Assembly: GCF_000422905.1 (NCBI RefSeq)
Contig: NZ_AUGY01000055.1
Coordinates: forward strand, 1-54,064
From: Paenibacillus alginolyticus DSM 5050 = NBRC 15375
GTDB taxonomy: Bacteria; Bacillota; Bacilli; Paenibacillales; NBRC-103111
Reading direction: 5' to 3'
Length of the DNA: 54,064 bases
The notes below the pieces were generated by a model. It saw nothing but the letters and a program-made list of their open reading frames with translations, ran no database searches and had not been told where the DNA came from. Of this stretch, positions 23,269 through 31,560 are shown piece after piece. Numbering within the stretch: the stretch's first letter is position 1; every line of letters starts with the position of its first letter. Both the position numbers and the translations under genes were made by a program.

Positions 23269-25734
23269 TTATTCGATAAGCAGGCGTAAATGGTTATCCC
23301 CAATCAAGATGGATTCCATTTTTTTTTCTTTCGCATATCTTACACTAGCAAGCAGTACGTTCTCTTGCAGAACATGATCAAAACGCTCCAACGCTTCTTT
23401 CAACGTTAAATTGACATCGAGAACAAGATGGACTCGTTTATCAATCGGCAGCTCCAGCTTTTTACGGTAATCCTGAATAGCGCGTATGATTTCCCGTACT
23501 AGTCCTTCTTGTTCCAACTCTTCTGTTATTGCTGTGTTTAAGGCTACCGTGATCTGGTTACTGGAAGCCGAAGCAAACCCTTCTTTGGCTTGTTTTTCCA
23601 CGAGCATCTCATCAAGCGTGATATGAAACTCCTCTCCGTCGATCATTACTTCAAGCAAACCGTTATCGACCGCTCGCTTGGTTTCTGTTGTAGACAATTG
23701 TTTCAAGTGGTTTTGCAGCGGACCAACGAATTTGCCATACTTTTTCCCGGCGACCTTAAGATTTAGCTTCACGTTGAAGTCAACAAAGCCGCTGTCGTTT
23801 TGTTCTATGCGGATTTCCTTGATGTTTATTTCATCTTTAATGATTTCTCCAAAACGGCTTATGTCGAAATGACGATCTAGCGAAACGATTAACTCCGAGA
23901 GCGGCTGACGGGTCTTGATGCCTGTATCATTCCGAATCGTTCGAGCCAACTCAACAATCTGCCGTGCGGTTTCCATTTCACCTTCGAGCTTTGTATCGAT
24001 AGCTAAATGGTTCTCTCTCGGATAGTCAGCCAAATGTACGCTGCCTTCGCCGCCGAGGTTACCGTATATGTCCTCAGCAATGAGCGGCGCATACGGCGCT
24101 ATCATCCGCGAGACTGTCAGCAGCACTTCACGCAGTGTTTGATAAGCAGACACTTTATCAACGGTCATTTCACTGCCCCAGAAACGGTCGCGAGAGCGAC
24201 GGATATACCAGTTGCTCAGCTCGTCGACAAACAATTCGATTTGCTTCGCCGGGTTTAAGAAGTCGTTAATTTCCAAGCCCTTACCTACATTTTGCAGCGT
24301 GCTGTTCAATCTTGATAAAATCCACCGATCCAATTCGTTCGCGTGCTCTTGAGGCGGATGATCTTCATGCTTAAAGTGGTCAATCGTTGCATATAACGCA
24401 TAAAAAGCATGTGTGTTATTGATCGTATCCACCACTTTGGATTTCGCTTCGGCAACAATTTGCTTAGAGAACCGCTTGCTGTTCCAAGGTGCGCTGTCCG
24501 ACAACAGAGCCCATCGAAACGCATCCGTGCCAAATTCATCGATGATTTCCCATGGATCGATGCCGTTGCCTTTGCTTTTAGACATTTTTTGCCCATTCTC
24601 ATCCAACACATGTCCGGTAGAAAGAACGGCTTTGTATGGCGATTTACCGTTATACAACGTTGAAACAGCAAGTAAACTAAAAAACCAGCCCCTTGTTTGA
24701 TCAATCCCTTCGCAGATCATATCCGCTGGGTACTGCCCACCAAACAACGACGTCTCGTCTTCGAATGGATGATGATACTGCGCAAAAGGCATAGAACCGC
24801 TATCGAACCACACGTCGATCACCTCAGGAGTTCTTTCCATGATGCCGCCACATGAGCAGCGCAGTTTCACTTCATCAATGTAAGGCTTATGCAGCTCCAA
24901 GCTTTCGTCAATTGGTGTAATTGATTTTTCCCGCAAATCTTGATGGCTTCCCGGCGCATATTCTCCTCCGCAATCCCCGCATGACCAAACGTTAAGCGGG
25001 GTACCCCAATACCGATTGCGGCTGATGTTCCAATCGACAAGCTCTTCAAGGAATTTGCCGAAGCGCCCTTCGCGAATGTGAGAAGGATACCAGTCGATTT
25101 TACTGTTGTTTTCGATCAACTGCTCTTTGATCGCGGTCGTTTTGATAAACCAGCTCTCCATCGCGTAATAAAGCAGTGGAGATTTACAGCGCCAGCAGAA
25201 AGGGTAACTATGCTCATAGCGCTCTTTGGAAAATAGCAGGCTGCGTTCCGACAAGTTTTTCACGATATCAACGTCACAATCTTTGACGAAGCGTCCGGCG
25301 AAGTCAGTGATTTGATCATTGTAACGTCCTGCCAAGTTCACAACATTCACAAAATCCAGCTCGTGTTGGCGGACTGTTCGGTAATCATCTTCACCATGAG
25401 CAGGAGCTATATGGACGATTCCCGTACCACTCGTATCCATAACATAGTCAGCGTCTACGACGATATGCCCTTTGTTTGGGCTAATATAGCCGAAAGGAGG
25501 CTCATAGGCCGTGCCGACGAATTCCGATCCCTTATGCACAGTTAAAATTTCGAAGTCTTCTTTGAAGACTTTTTCCGCGAGATTTTTCGCGACGATGTAC
25601 ACTTCGCCTTTATGTTTCACTTTGACGTAATCCAAATCTTTATTTACCGCCAACGCTATGTTCGCAGGCAGCGTCCATGGGGTCGTCGTCCAAGCCAGAA
25701 AGATTTCACTCGCACTTTTACTTCTGAATTTCAC
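23269..25734 (-). CDS. ileS: Isoleucyl-tRNA synthetase, C-terminal 80% (second part of split gene)
   Basis: 821 codons that continue the synthetase from the editing domain. The GTG at 25734 gives VKFRSKSASEIFLAWTTTPWTLPANIAL, the start of the CP1 editing domain; further on come GEDDYRTVRQHELDFVNVV, ENGQKMSKSKGN (the KMSKS loop), RFWGSEM and a C-terminal anticodon-binding domain. The tail contains a cysteine-poor extension as in the eukaryote-like type-2 IleRS group, which is naturally more tolerant of mupirocin. The first 209 codons lie in another frame just upstream, overlapping by GTGA. Together 1030 codons equal a full enzyme. Alone, this part lacks the HIGH motif and cannot activate isoleucine. 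Confidence 0.85.
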   Translation of the reverse strand: MKFRSKSASEIFLAWTTTPWTLPANIALAVNKDLDYVKVKHKGEVYIVAKNLAEKVFKEDFEILTVHKGSEFVGTAYEPPFGYISPNKGHIVVDADYVMDTSGTGIVHIAPAHGEDDYRTVRQHELDFVNVVNLAGRYNDQITDFAGRFVKDCDVDIVKNLSERSLLFSKERYEHSYPFCWRCKSPLLYYAMESWFIKTTAIKEQLIENNSKIDWYPSHIREGRFGKFLEELVDWNISRNRYWGTPLNVWSCGDCGGEYAPGSHQDLREKSITPIDESLELHKPYIDEVKLRCSCGGIMERTPEVIDVWFDSGSMPFAQYHHPFEDETSLFGGQYPADMICEGIDQTRGWFFSLLAVSTLYNGKSPYKAVLSTGHVLDENGQKMSKSKGNGIDPWEIIDEFGTDAFRWALLSDSAPWNSKRFSKQIVAEAKSKVVDTINNTHAFYALYATIDHFKHEDHPPQEHANELDRWILSRLNSTLQNVGKGLEINDFLNPAKQIELFVDELSNWYIRRSRDRFWGSEMTVDKVSAYQTLREVLLTVSRMIAPYAPLIAEDIYGNLGGEGSVHLADYPRENHLAIDTKLEGEMETARQIVELARTIRNDTGIKTRQPLSELIVSLDRHFDISRFGEIIKDEINIKEIRIEQNDSGFVDFNVKLNLKVAGKKYGKFVGPLQNHLKQLSTTETKRAVDNGLLEVMIDGEEFHITLDEMLVEKQAKEGFASASSNQITVALNTAITEELEQEGLVREIIRAIQDYRKKLELPIDKRVHLVLDVNLTLKEALERFDHVLQENVLLASVRYAKEKKMESILIGDNHLRLLIE

Positions 25735-26351
25735 GTGGCGCTTAAATCCTTTACATCTTCATAGCCTTGAGCCACTTCGTGAGAACTGAGCGTTGTTTGG
25801 CAGTCTGGACAATAAGGGCTTACACGGTGCCCCTTGTATAACAGTCCTTTGTTATGGATTTTGGATAAAATGTGCCAAACACTCTCGATGTAGCCGTTAT
25901 CCAATGTAACATAGGGGTTATCCATATCTGTCCAGTATGCGATGGCTTCCGTTAGCTCACGCCACTGCTTTTCATATTCAAATACACTGCTTTTGCATTT
26001 CTCAACAAATTCGGCTACTCCGTATTTTTCAATCTCTTGTTTCCCCGAGATGCCCAGCTGCTTCTGCACGCCAAGCTCGACGGGCAAGCCATGCGTGTCC
26101 CACCCAGCTTTGCGGATGACTTGGTACCCGGACATTGTTTTATAGCGGCAGATGAAATCTTTTACAACACGACCAAGCACATGTCCGATATGGGGTGATC
26201 CGTTTGCCGTCGGCGGTCCTTCGTAAAAGACGAAATTCGGTTTGCCTTTTCGATTGTCGATCGACTTGCGGAACGTACCATTCAATTTCCATTGCTCAAG
26301 AACGCGCAGTTCGCGGGTTCTCGCTTTTTCTTTCACATCAATTTTTCTCAT
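25731..26351 (-). CDS. ileS: Isoleucyl-tRNA synthetase, N-terminal part (first part of split gene)
   Basis: The N-terminal Rossmann segment of IleRS: FYEGPPTANGSPHIGHVLGR holds the HIGH signature (here HIGH), and GWDTHGLPVELGVQKQLG, SVWHILSKIHNKGLLYKG and SPYCPDCQTTLSSHEVAQGY follow, as in complete enzymes. It ends GYEDVKDLSAT at TGA 25731-25733, exactly where the editing domain should begin; the rest is in the next frame, starting GTG at 25734. A one-base change would restore a single 1030-codon gene. The leader upstream is a T-box, so transcription is tuned by uncharged tRNA-Ile. Start: ATG at 26351, or a TTG two codons earlier, behind AAAGGAG. Confidence 0.85.
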   Translation of the reverse strand: MRKIDVKEKARTRELRVLEQWKLNGTFRKSIDNRKGKPNFVFYEGPPTANGSPHIGHVLGRVVKDFICRYKTMSGYQVIRKAGWDTHGLPVELGVQKQLGISGKQEIEKYGVAEFVEKCKSSVFEYEKQWRELTEAIAYWTDMDNPYVTLDNGYIESVWHILSKIHNKGLLYKGHRVSPYCPDCQTTLSSHEVAQGYEDVKDLSAT

Positions 26352-26411
26352 GCGCAACACACACTCCTTTAATAAAATGATAGAACTAGTCGGAAATCAT
26401 CGTTATTGAAA

Positions 26412-26705
26412 AACAAAAAATCCCGCCCCGTAAGGGACGAGATTACATCTCGCGATACCACCCTAGTTCCGTAACGATCATAAGAATATGATCATTATAG
26501 CTCTCGATCTACGTACTATCATACGCGGCCCTTGTAACGGCGGGATCCCGGGTCAGCTTACTAAACTTCCTTCAGCTTACCTTCTCGGAGGGGATTTTCG
26601 GCTAAGTCTTGAATATTGGCTTTCAGCACTAGGCCAACTCTCTGGAAATCAAGGGGGATAGCGTACTCGTTCTCGTCAGTGAATTTAAAGTTAATTAAAA
26701 TCCTC
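26412..26705 (-). promoter_or_regulatory. T-box leader riboswitch (tRNA-Ile) of ileS
   Basis: The minus-strand RNA carries the T-box motif AGGGTGGTATCGCG (26464-26451), the antiterminator bulge that pairs with the tRNA 3' end, upstream of a terminator (TCTCGTCCC TTAC GGGGCGGGA then TTTTTTG, 26442-26413). Further 5' are the stem I features AGAGAGTTGGCC and GTGCTGAAAGCCAAT and the pre-antiterminator segment GACCCGGGATCCCGCCGTTA. A candidate specifier codon AUC (Ile) lies at 26659-26657. Binding of uncharged tRNA-Ile would favour the antiterminator and turn on ileS. All core parts look intact. Confidence 0.92.
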
Positions 26706-26714
26706 AGTTCATTT

Positions 26715-26743
26715 ATTTTCACATCAACTTCATGGAATGTCAA
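26715..26743 (-). promoter_or_regulatory. Promoter of the T-box-ileS unit
   Basis: Minus strand: consensus TTGACA (26743-26738), 17 bases, GAAAAT (26720-26715), directly upstream of the T-box leader. Confidence 0.65.
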
Positions 26744-26745
26744 GT

Positions 26746-26973
26746 TTACTTTGTTTTATAACGACACCATTTCCAAGCCTTCACAGCATGGGTACCCTTC
26801 GCTTCTTCAAAGACAAGATTCCCTCTGCTCCAGGCAACCAGCACTTTGCACCCTAATTCCTTCCCTATATAAGGGGTATGCTTATGGCGATACAATAAGT
26901 GCTCCGTTATTGGGTAAAATAAGGACCTGTTCTCCAACCCCATGAGCCACAGGAACCAAATTAAAATCTCCAA
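26746..26973 (-). CDS. Possible small hypothetical protein
   Basis: An open frame of up to 75 codons in the gap between the ileS promoter and arginase. The C-terminal half (GKELGCKVLVAWSRGNLVFEEAKGTHAVKAWKWC) reads like a compact basic domain, but I do not recognise a family. There is no clear ribosome binding site before the TTG at 26973 or before internal candidate starts, and its stop is only three bases from the -35 of the ileS promoter. It may be a remnant; the frame could also be chance. Confidence 0.25.
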   Translation of the reverse strand: MEILIWFLWLMGLENRSLFYPITEHLLYRHKHTPYIGKELGCKVLVAWSRGNLVFEEAKGTHAVKAWKWCRYKTK

Positions 26974-27046
26974 TAATGAGCTAGGTTATGATAATCTAAT
27001 TACAAGCGAAGCTTTATCTGAAGCCCGACATAGAGGAGCTGATCGA

Positions 27047-27964
27047 ATGAGAACCAAGCCAACAATTGCTGCGATTACTGTGCCATTTGATCTTGGAGCA
27101 GGTCGACGCGGAGCGAGCAAAGGGCCAAAAGCCATATTACAAGCAGGATTAATTCGAGGTTTACAGCAAATGGATATCACGATCGATCACGTTGCTGATA
27201 TCCGTCTGCCGAACGATACAGCGACTCCCTTGGCGGCTGAAGTTGATCAAACCAACCTCAAGTATTTGGCGGAAGTAATCGAGGTAAATACACGTCTTGC
27301 TGAGCAAGTCTCTCAGGTTGTGGAGCAAGGACGCTTTCCACTCGTCATCGGCGGTGATCATAGTATAGCGATCGGGACATTAGCAGGGTTATCCAGCCAC
27401 TATCAAAACTTAGGCGTCATCTGGATCGATGCACATTCCGACTTAAATTCAGCCGATACAAGCCCGTCGGGTAATATTCATGGCATGTCGTTGGCCGTCA
27501 GTCTAGGGATGGGGCACCCCTTATTAACCAGCATTATGGGTAATCATGACAAAGTGAAAGCAGAGAATATCGTCCTTATTGCAGCGCGTTCCCTTGATGA
27601 GGGCGAGAAGAAGCTCATTCGCTCTTTGGGGATCAAATGCTATACCATGTATGACATTGATCGCAAAGGGATGGCTTCCATTATGCAAGATGCTATTGAC
27701 TATATAAGCAGTAAAACAGACGGCGTACATGTTAGTTTTGACGTCGATTCTCTAGATCCGCTTGAAGCACCTGGAACAGGCACGATTGTAAAAGGCGGAC
27801 TTCATTACCGCGAAGCTCATTTGGCCGTAGAAATGCTGCACGAAGCAGGCATTGTAACCTCAGCCGAATTCGTTGAGGTGAATCCTCTTCTCGACGACAA
27901 TAACAAAACGTCCCAATTAGCCGTCGGCTTAATTAGCTCCTTGTTGGGCAAGCAGATTCTATAG
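27047..27964 (+). CDS. rocF: Arginase
   Basis: A 305-residue ureohydrolase that splits arginine into ornithine and urea. Manganese-binding motifs are complete: GGDHSIAIGT, WIDAHSDLNSADTSPSGNIHGM (the DAHSD and NIHGM blocks) and SFDVDSLDPLEAPGTGT. The start ATG at 27047 follows GAGGAGC and gives the usual MRTKPTIAAITVPFDLGAGRRG beginning; an upstream extension is not family-like. Ornithine aminotransferase (rocD) lies 3.5 kb downstream on the same strand and would use the product, so the region supports use of arginine as nitrogen source. No ArgR or RocR gene is nearby. Monocistronic, with its own terminator. Confidence 0.95.
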   Translation: MRTKPTIAAITVPFDLGAGRRGASKGPKAILQAGLIRGLQQMDITIDHVADIRLPNDTATPLAAEVDQTNLKYLAEVIEVNTRLAEQVSQVVEQGRFPLVIGGDHSIAIGTLAGLSSHYQNLGVIWIDAHSDLNSADTSPSGNIHGMSLAVSLGMGHPLLTSIMGNHDKVKAENIVLIAARSLDEGEKKLIRSLGIKCYTMYDIDRKGMASIMQDAIDYISSKTDGVHVSFDVDSLDPLEAPGTGTIVKGGLHYREAHLAVEMLHEAGIVTSAEFVEVNPLLDDNNKTSQLAVGLISSLLGKQIL

Positions 27965-28032
27965 GTAGATACTTTTGAAAGACGAAAGACGATAGACGAA
28001 TTGGCAAGGCTAACAAATGTCCGAATAAACAA

Positions 28033-28075
28033 AACCCGTTACTCTCCGCTTTACTGTGAGGATAACGGGTTATTT
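28033..28075 (+). terminator. Terminator of rocF
   Basis: Perfect 9-bp arms AACCCGTTA / TAACGGGTT around a 21-base loop, followed by ATTTGCTTG. The T-run is short but the stem is strong. Confidence 0.7.
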
Positions 28076-28174
28076 GCTTGTTACACGCAGTAAATAAATG
28101 TAAGATATAGACATCATCTTGGATGGGGCAGCATCACTCACTGCCAAATACATAGACCAAGTGTGGAGCCTATA

Positions 28175-28882
28175 ATGAAGAACTTAAATCAATGGTACCT
28201 GCATCTCTTTCTGATCTTGCTCTCACTTTCCACAGTTGGGGTCTACTTTTTGTTCAAAAACCAGACCTATTTTGCATTTCTAATTTGGAACTTATTTCTC
28301 GCTTGGATTCCGTACATCCTTGCCGTGATAGCCCAATTTATACACACTAGTACATATATGATTTTGAGAAAAATCATTTTAATCGCGGTCGGATTAGCTT
28401 GGTTGTTATTCCTGCCTAACTCTCCGTATGTCTTGACGGACTTCATTCATTTAACGATTTTGAAGGACTCCTATGTAGAAAAAGGAGCGCTCTCCTTTAC
28501 CTATTGGTATGATTTTTTCGTCATCTTCTTATTTGCATGGAACGGTCTATTGCTAGGATGCAGCTCCATGTACATCATTCAAAAAATATGGAAAGAGCGA
28601 TTCAATCCCTTTGTTTCATGGTTGATCATAGTATTGACCGCGTTGCTATGCGGGTACGGCATACTTTTGGGAAGAGAATACCGCTTAAACAGCTGGGACG
28701 CTTTCCACACGGAAAGAATATTGGAAATCCTGAGAGAAACTCTGCATCAAGAAGCCTTCGTTTTCTGCTTATTAGTCGGATTTGTTATCATGACAGTCTA
28801 CGTAACCTTTTATGTACTCGTAAATAGCATAGGCAGCTCAAGACATTCAAGTCCTTACACAAACGAAAAATCAAGGAGATGA
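28175..28882 (+). CDS. DUF1361 integral membrane protein
   Basis: A 235-residue protein with about six hydrophobic spans (for example LHLFLILLSLSTVGVYFLF, FAFLIWNLFLAWIPYILAVI, IILIAVGLAWLLFLPNSPY) and the DUF1361 hallmarks FLAWIP, LLFLPNSPYVLTDFIHL, YWYDFFVIFLFAWNGLLLG and GRxxRLNSWD (here GREYRLNSWD). The conserved polar residues within or near the membrane suggest a transport or enzymatic role, but none is established. The ATG at 28175 follows GGAG; a GTG four codons upstream is less likely. Its stop overlaps the start of the VOC gene (ATGA), so the two are co-translated. Confidence 0.85.
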   Translation: MKNLNQWYLHLFLILLSLSTVGVYFLFKNQTYFAFLIWNLFLAWIPYILAVIAQFIHTSTYMILRKIILIAVGLAWLLFLPNSPYVLTDFIHLTILKDSYVEKGALSFTYWYDFFVIFLFAWNGLLLGCSSMYIIQKIWKERFNPFVSWLIIVLTALLCGYGILLGREYRLNSWDAFHTERILEILRETLHQEAFVFCLLVGFVIMTVYVTFYVLVNSIGSSRHSSPYTNEKSRR

Positions 28883-29268
28883 TTGCTATAACAACTGTTA
28901 AAGGCGTCACGCCGATTTTTAGAATGTTCGATGAAAAGAAAGCAAAGGAATTCTACCTAGATTACTTGGGTTTTTCGTTAGAGTGGGAGCATCGTTTAGA
29001 GAATGATATGCCGCTTTACATGGAGATACGATTAGGCGAGTGTAAGTTGCACTTATCCGAGCATTATGGGGATTGCAGCCCGGGTGCAGCTGTTCGAATA
29101 GAAATCGTTGACATAACAGCATTTCATACTGGTTTATTGAAAAAGGAATATAAGTATTCTCGCCCCGGTATTGAAACGAGCCCCTGGCATACCAAAGAAG
29201 TCTGCGTCACGGATCCGTTCGGGAATAAGCTAACCTTTTTTGAATCGATGAACGACCGTTTGGATTAA
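28879..29268 (+). CDS. VOC/glyoxalase superfamily protein
   Basis: A 129-residue protein of the vicinal oxygen chelate fold, possibly a bleomycin-resistance-like binding protein or small metalloenzyme. It shows two beta-alpha-beta-beta-beta repeats: VTPIFRMFDEKKAKEFYLDYLGFSLEW (typical FYxDxLGF) and SPWHTKEVCVTDPFGNKLTFFE (typical VxDPFGNxLxFxE). Candidate metal ligands are His in LHLSEH and the C-terminal Glu of FFES; the first-position ligand is unclear. It begins within the stop codon of the DUF1361 gene. Substrate unknown. Confidence 0.85.
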   Translation: MIAITTVKGVTPIFRMFDEKKAKEFYLDYLGFSLEWEHRLENDMPLYMEIRLGECKLHLSEHYGDCSPGAAVRIEIVDITAFHTGLLKKEYKYSRPGIETSPWHTKEVCVTDPFGNKLTFFESMNDRLD

Positions 29269-29293
29269 GTCGTCGCAGTTAGTGTAGGAAGAT

Positions 29294-29478
29294 GATGTAA
29301 AAAGTGCAGCTAATCCAAGCTGTTCCTCAACGTTTTCTTTGGATTTACTGCAAAAAGTGCATCAAATCAGGTACCATTTAGACAATATTGGTTAAAATGA
29401 ACATATTTGATGCACATAATACATCATCGCTCGTCTAAATGAAAAAAAGACTGAGATTTGCTGCACTTTTTGCATCTT
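29294..29478. repeat. Intergenic palindromic repeat region (AAAAAGTGCA type)
   Basis: The gap after the VOC gene carries several related segments: AAAAAGTGCAGC, GCAAAAAGTGCATCAAAT, ATTTGATGCAC and GCTGCACTTTTTGCATC. GTGCATCAAAT (29357-29367) and ATTTGATGCAC (29405-29415) are perfect 11-bp inverted arms. No coding frame is seen. It looks like a small non-coding repeat element of the chromosome. Confidence 0.6.
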
Positions 29479-29491
29479 CATCCTCGAATGT

Positions 29492-29540
29492 TAAAAACGC
29501 CCCTAACTCATCTATCGATGGGTCGGGGGCGTTCGTTTTT
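29492..29540 (-). terminator. Terminator of aspA (possibly bidirectional)
   Basis: AACGCCCC...GGGGGCGTT hairpin; minus strand continues TTTTTAAC, plus strand CGTTTTTATG. It lies between the convergent VOC and aspA genes. Confidence 0.85.
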
Positions 29541-29596
29541 ATGAGCAGACTTTAGCCAACTGTTGTAGACTGCACAGGTTACTTCATCCAGCAGCC

Positions 29597-31015
29597 TTAG
29601 TCGGCAGGCTGCAGCAATCTCTCGCCAGCGATACCCGGCGTGGTCATCTGAATGGGATTGAGGATTTCTTCAATCTCCTCAGGAGTAAGCAGCCCGCGCT
29701 CTAGGATAAGCTCTTTGAGCGTCATGCCTGTGCGCACAGCTTCTTTCACTAATTGCGCGGCGACTTCGTAGCCGAGATGCGGGTTCAAAGCTGTGACGAT
29801 GCCAAAGCTTTGCTCGACATAAGTTGCGCAGCGCTCGCGGTCGGCTTCCAAGCCCTCAATCGCAAAGCGCTCGAAAACGTCTGCCGCGTTCCGCAATATT
29901 TTCAGCGATTGTAGAAGGTTGAACGCAAGTACGGGTCCCATTACGTTAAGTTCAAATTGTCCTGCTTCGCAGGCCAAGCAGATCGTATGATCGTTGCCAA
30001 TGACTTGGAACGCCACTTGATTCACAACTTCAGGCATAACAGGGTTTACTTTACCTGGCATAATGGAAGATCCCGGTTGTCTCGGCGGCAGTTTCAGTTC
30101 CCCTAAGCCTACGCGAGGACCTGAAGCCATTAATCGGATATCATTGCATATTTTTGAAAGGTTAACGGCGCATACTTTCAAGGAAGCGGATAGCTCCGTG
30201 TAGGCATCCATGTTTTGGGTACCGTCGACCAAATGCTCGGCTAGTTCAATGGGGATTCCCACTTGCGCTTTTAGATGAAACATTACGCGTTCCACATACT
30301 CAGGCTTCGCATTAAGCCCTGTTCCTACGGCAGTAGCTCCCATATTTACAGTCAAAAGCCCTTTAGAAGCATGACGGATACGATTGATATCACGCTGGAT
30401 GACACGTGCATAAGCGCCGAATTCTTGGCCCATACGAATAGGAACTGCGTCCTGGAGATGCGTTCGCCCCATTTTAATAACATCATCAAATTCCGTTTCC
30501 TTACGGGCAAAAGCACTTTGGAGTGAAGTCATAGTCTCTGTCAATTGCTCAGATAAACGGTAGGCGGCAATTTTGATGGCAGTAGGGATAACGTCGTTTG
30601 TGGATTGCGACATGTTGACATGATTGTTCGGATTACAATGAAAATAATTGCCTTTTTCCTCGCCCAGCAGCTCCAACGTCCGATTAGCAAGCACTTCGTT
30701 CATGTTCATATTGATCGAAGTTCCCGCTCCGCCTTGAATAGAATCAACAATAAATTCCTCAAGTAACTGACCTTGTCTCACTTCTTCGGCTGCTTTGACT
30801 AATTGTTCGCCGATTTTTTTGGGCAGCATATGTGTTTCCATATTCGCTATTGCAGCTGCTCTCTTTACTTCTGCCAAAGCTGTAATGAGCTCTGCATGAA
30901 TTTTAACTCCCGTAATTGGGAAATTCTCTAATGCACGCATCGTTTGAATGCCGTAATAAGCTTGGGTTGGAACTTGTTTTTCACCAATAAAGTCTTTTTC
31001 AATGCGATGAGTCAT
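29597..31015 (-). CDS. aspA: Aspartate ammonia-lyase
   Basis: A 472-residue homotetrameric lyase interconverting L-aspartate with fumarate and ammonia. The fumarase/aspartase signature GSSIMPGKVNP is present, as are GGAGTSINMNMNEVLANR, the QSTNDVIPTA block and GRTHLQDAVPIRMGQEFGAY (quoted in parts). The conserved Asn/Thr/Ser residues of the active site are all seen; the Q and N pattern and SINMNMNEV favour aspartase over fumarase. The internal ATG (four codons after the first) has the better spacing to the GGA site. It is divergent from rocD with a 520-bp gap and fits amino-acid catabolism here. Confidence 0.93.
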   Translation of the reverse strand: MTHRIEKDFIGEKQVPTQAYYGIQTMRALENFPITGVKIHAELITALAEVKRAAAIANMETHMLPKKIGEQLVKAAEEVRQGQLLEEFIVDSIQGGAGTSINMNMNEVLANRTLELLGEEKGNYFHCNPNNHVNMSQSTNDVIPTAIKIAAYRLSEQLTETMTSLQSAFARKETEFDDVIKMGRTHLQDAVPIRMGQEFGAYARVIQRDINRIRHASKGLLTVNMGATAVGTGLNAKPEYVERVMFHLKAQVGIPIELAEHLVDGTQNMDAYTELSASLKVCAVNLSKICNDIRLMASGPRVGLGELKLPPRQPGSSIMPGKVNPVMPEVVNQVAFQVIGNDHTICLACEAGQFELNVMGPVLAFNLLQSLKILRNAADVFERFAIEGLEADRERCATYVEQSFGIVTALNPHLGYEVAAQLVKEAVRTGMTLKELILERGLLTPEEIEEILNPIQMTTPGIAGERLLQPAD

Positions 31016-31107
31016 CGTAGACACCATTCCTTTTTTCTACAAAGTATATAGCTCGATGTTGCGAAGTAGGTGTTTCGAAAATCCTTCTAACTCTCTGCCG
31101 CTAGACC

Positions 31108-31126
31108 CATTGCATGCCATGCAATG
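31108..31126. promoter_or_regulatory. 19-bp perfect palindrome between aspA and rocD
   Basis: CATTGCATGCCATGCAATG: 9-bp arms around a single base. It lies about 90 bp upstream of aspA and 410 bp from rocD, a place fitting an operator of a dimeric regulator. The rest of the 520-bp gap is AT-rich with no gene other than a possible leader frame at 31444-31560. Confidence 0.6.
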
Positions 31127-31443
31127 ACATTCATAAGCGCTCATCTGAAGAATTCGCGACCGCTTTCAATAATCCTGCAATATCTGACACGTTCTGTAAT
31201 ATTTTTTTGACCACTGATCAATTTTGACCGCTTCTCTTAATATTTCCTATTTTGATAATTCAAGTCTTCTCATCTATGCAACAACTCATAAGGCTTTGCA
31301 CATCATGATTGAACTTGGCCAAATTGGCTAAGACTTGTATCAATGTCTAAAGCTATGTATTTATATATGCTAGGAGCAGCACAAACGCAAAGGGATTTAC
31401 CTCATAGGATTTATATTGCAACGTTCAGGAGTTGAAGAATACA

Positions 31444-31560
31444 ATGGATTATACAAGCTCGCTATGTGAAACAATTAAAAGGATACAGGGAATGCCGGCG
31501 AGTTTGGCTTACAAGCTGCACGTCAGGGAGGGATTCTTATGGATACAACGAGTTCGATGA
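31444..31560 (+). CDS. Possible upstream leader ORF of rocD
   Basis: A 38-codon frame (MDYTSSLCETIKRIQ...) starts ATG at 31444, 12 bases after CAGGAG, and ends at TGA 31558-31560, overlapping the rocD start by 22 bases in another frame. If translated it would bring ribosomes to the rocD start and could couple or tune its expression. No family is recognised, and chance cannot be excluded. Confidence 0.25.
   Translation: MDYTSSLCETIKRIQGMPASLAYKLHVREGFLWIQRVR

Noticed and set aside
26561..26743. 60-codon minus-strand frame directly upstream of ileS
   Set aside because: It lies inside the T-box leader and its promoter, whose RNA structure explains the sequence.
31021..31538. Sigma-54 promoter for rocD, as in Bacillus subtilis
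   Set aside because: I looked for the TGGCAC-N5-TTGC pattern and found none; no RocR-type activator gene is present in the window.
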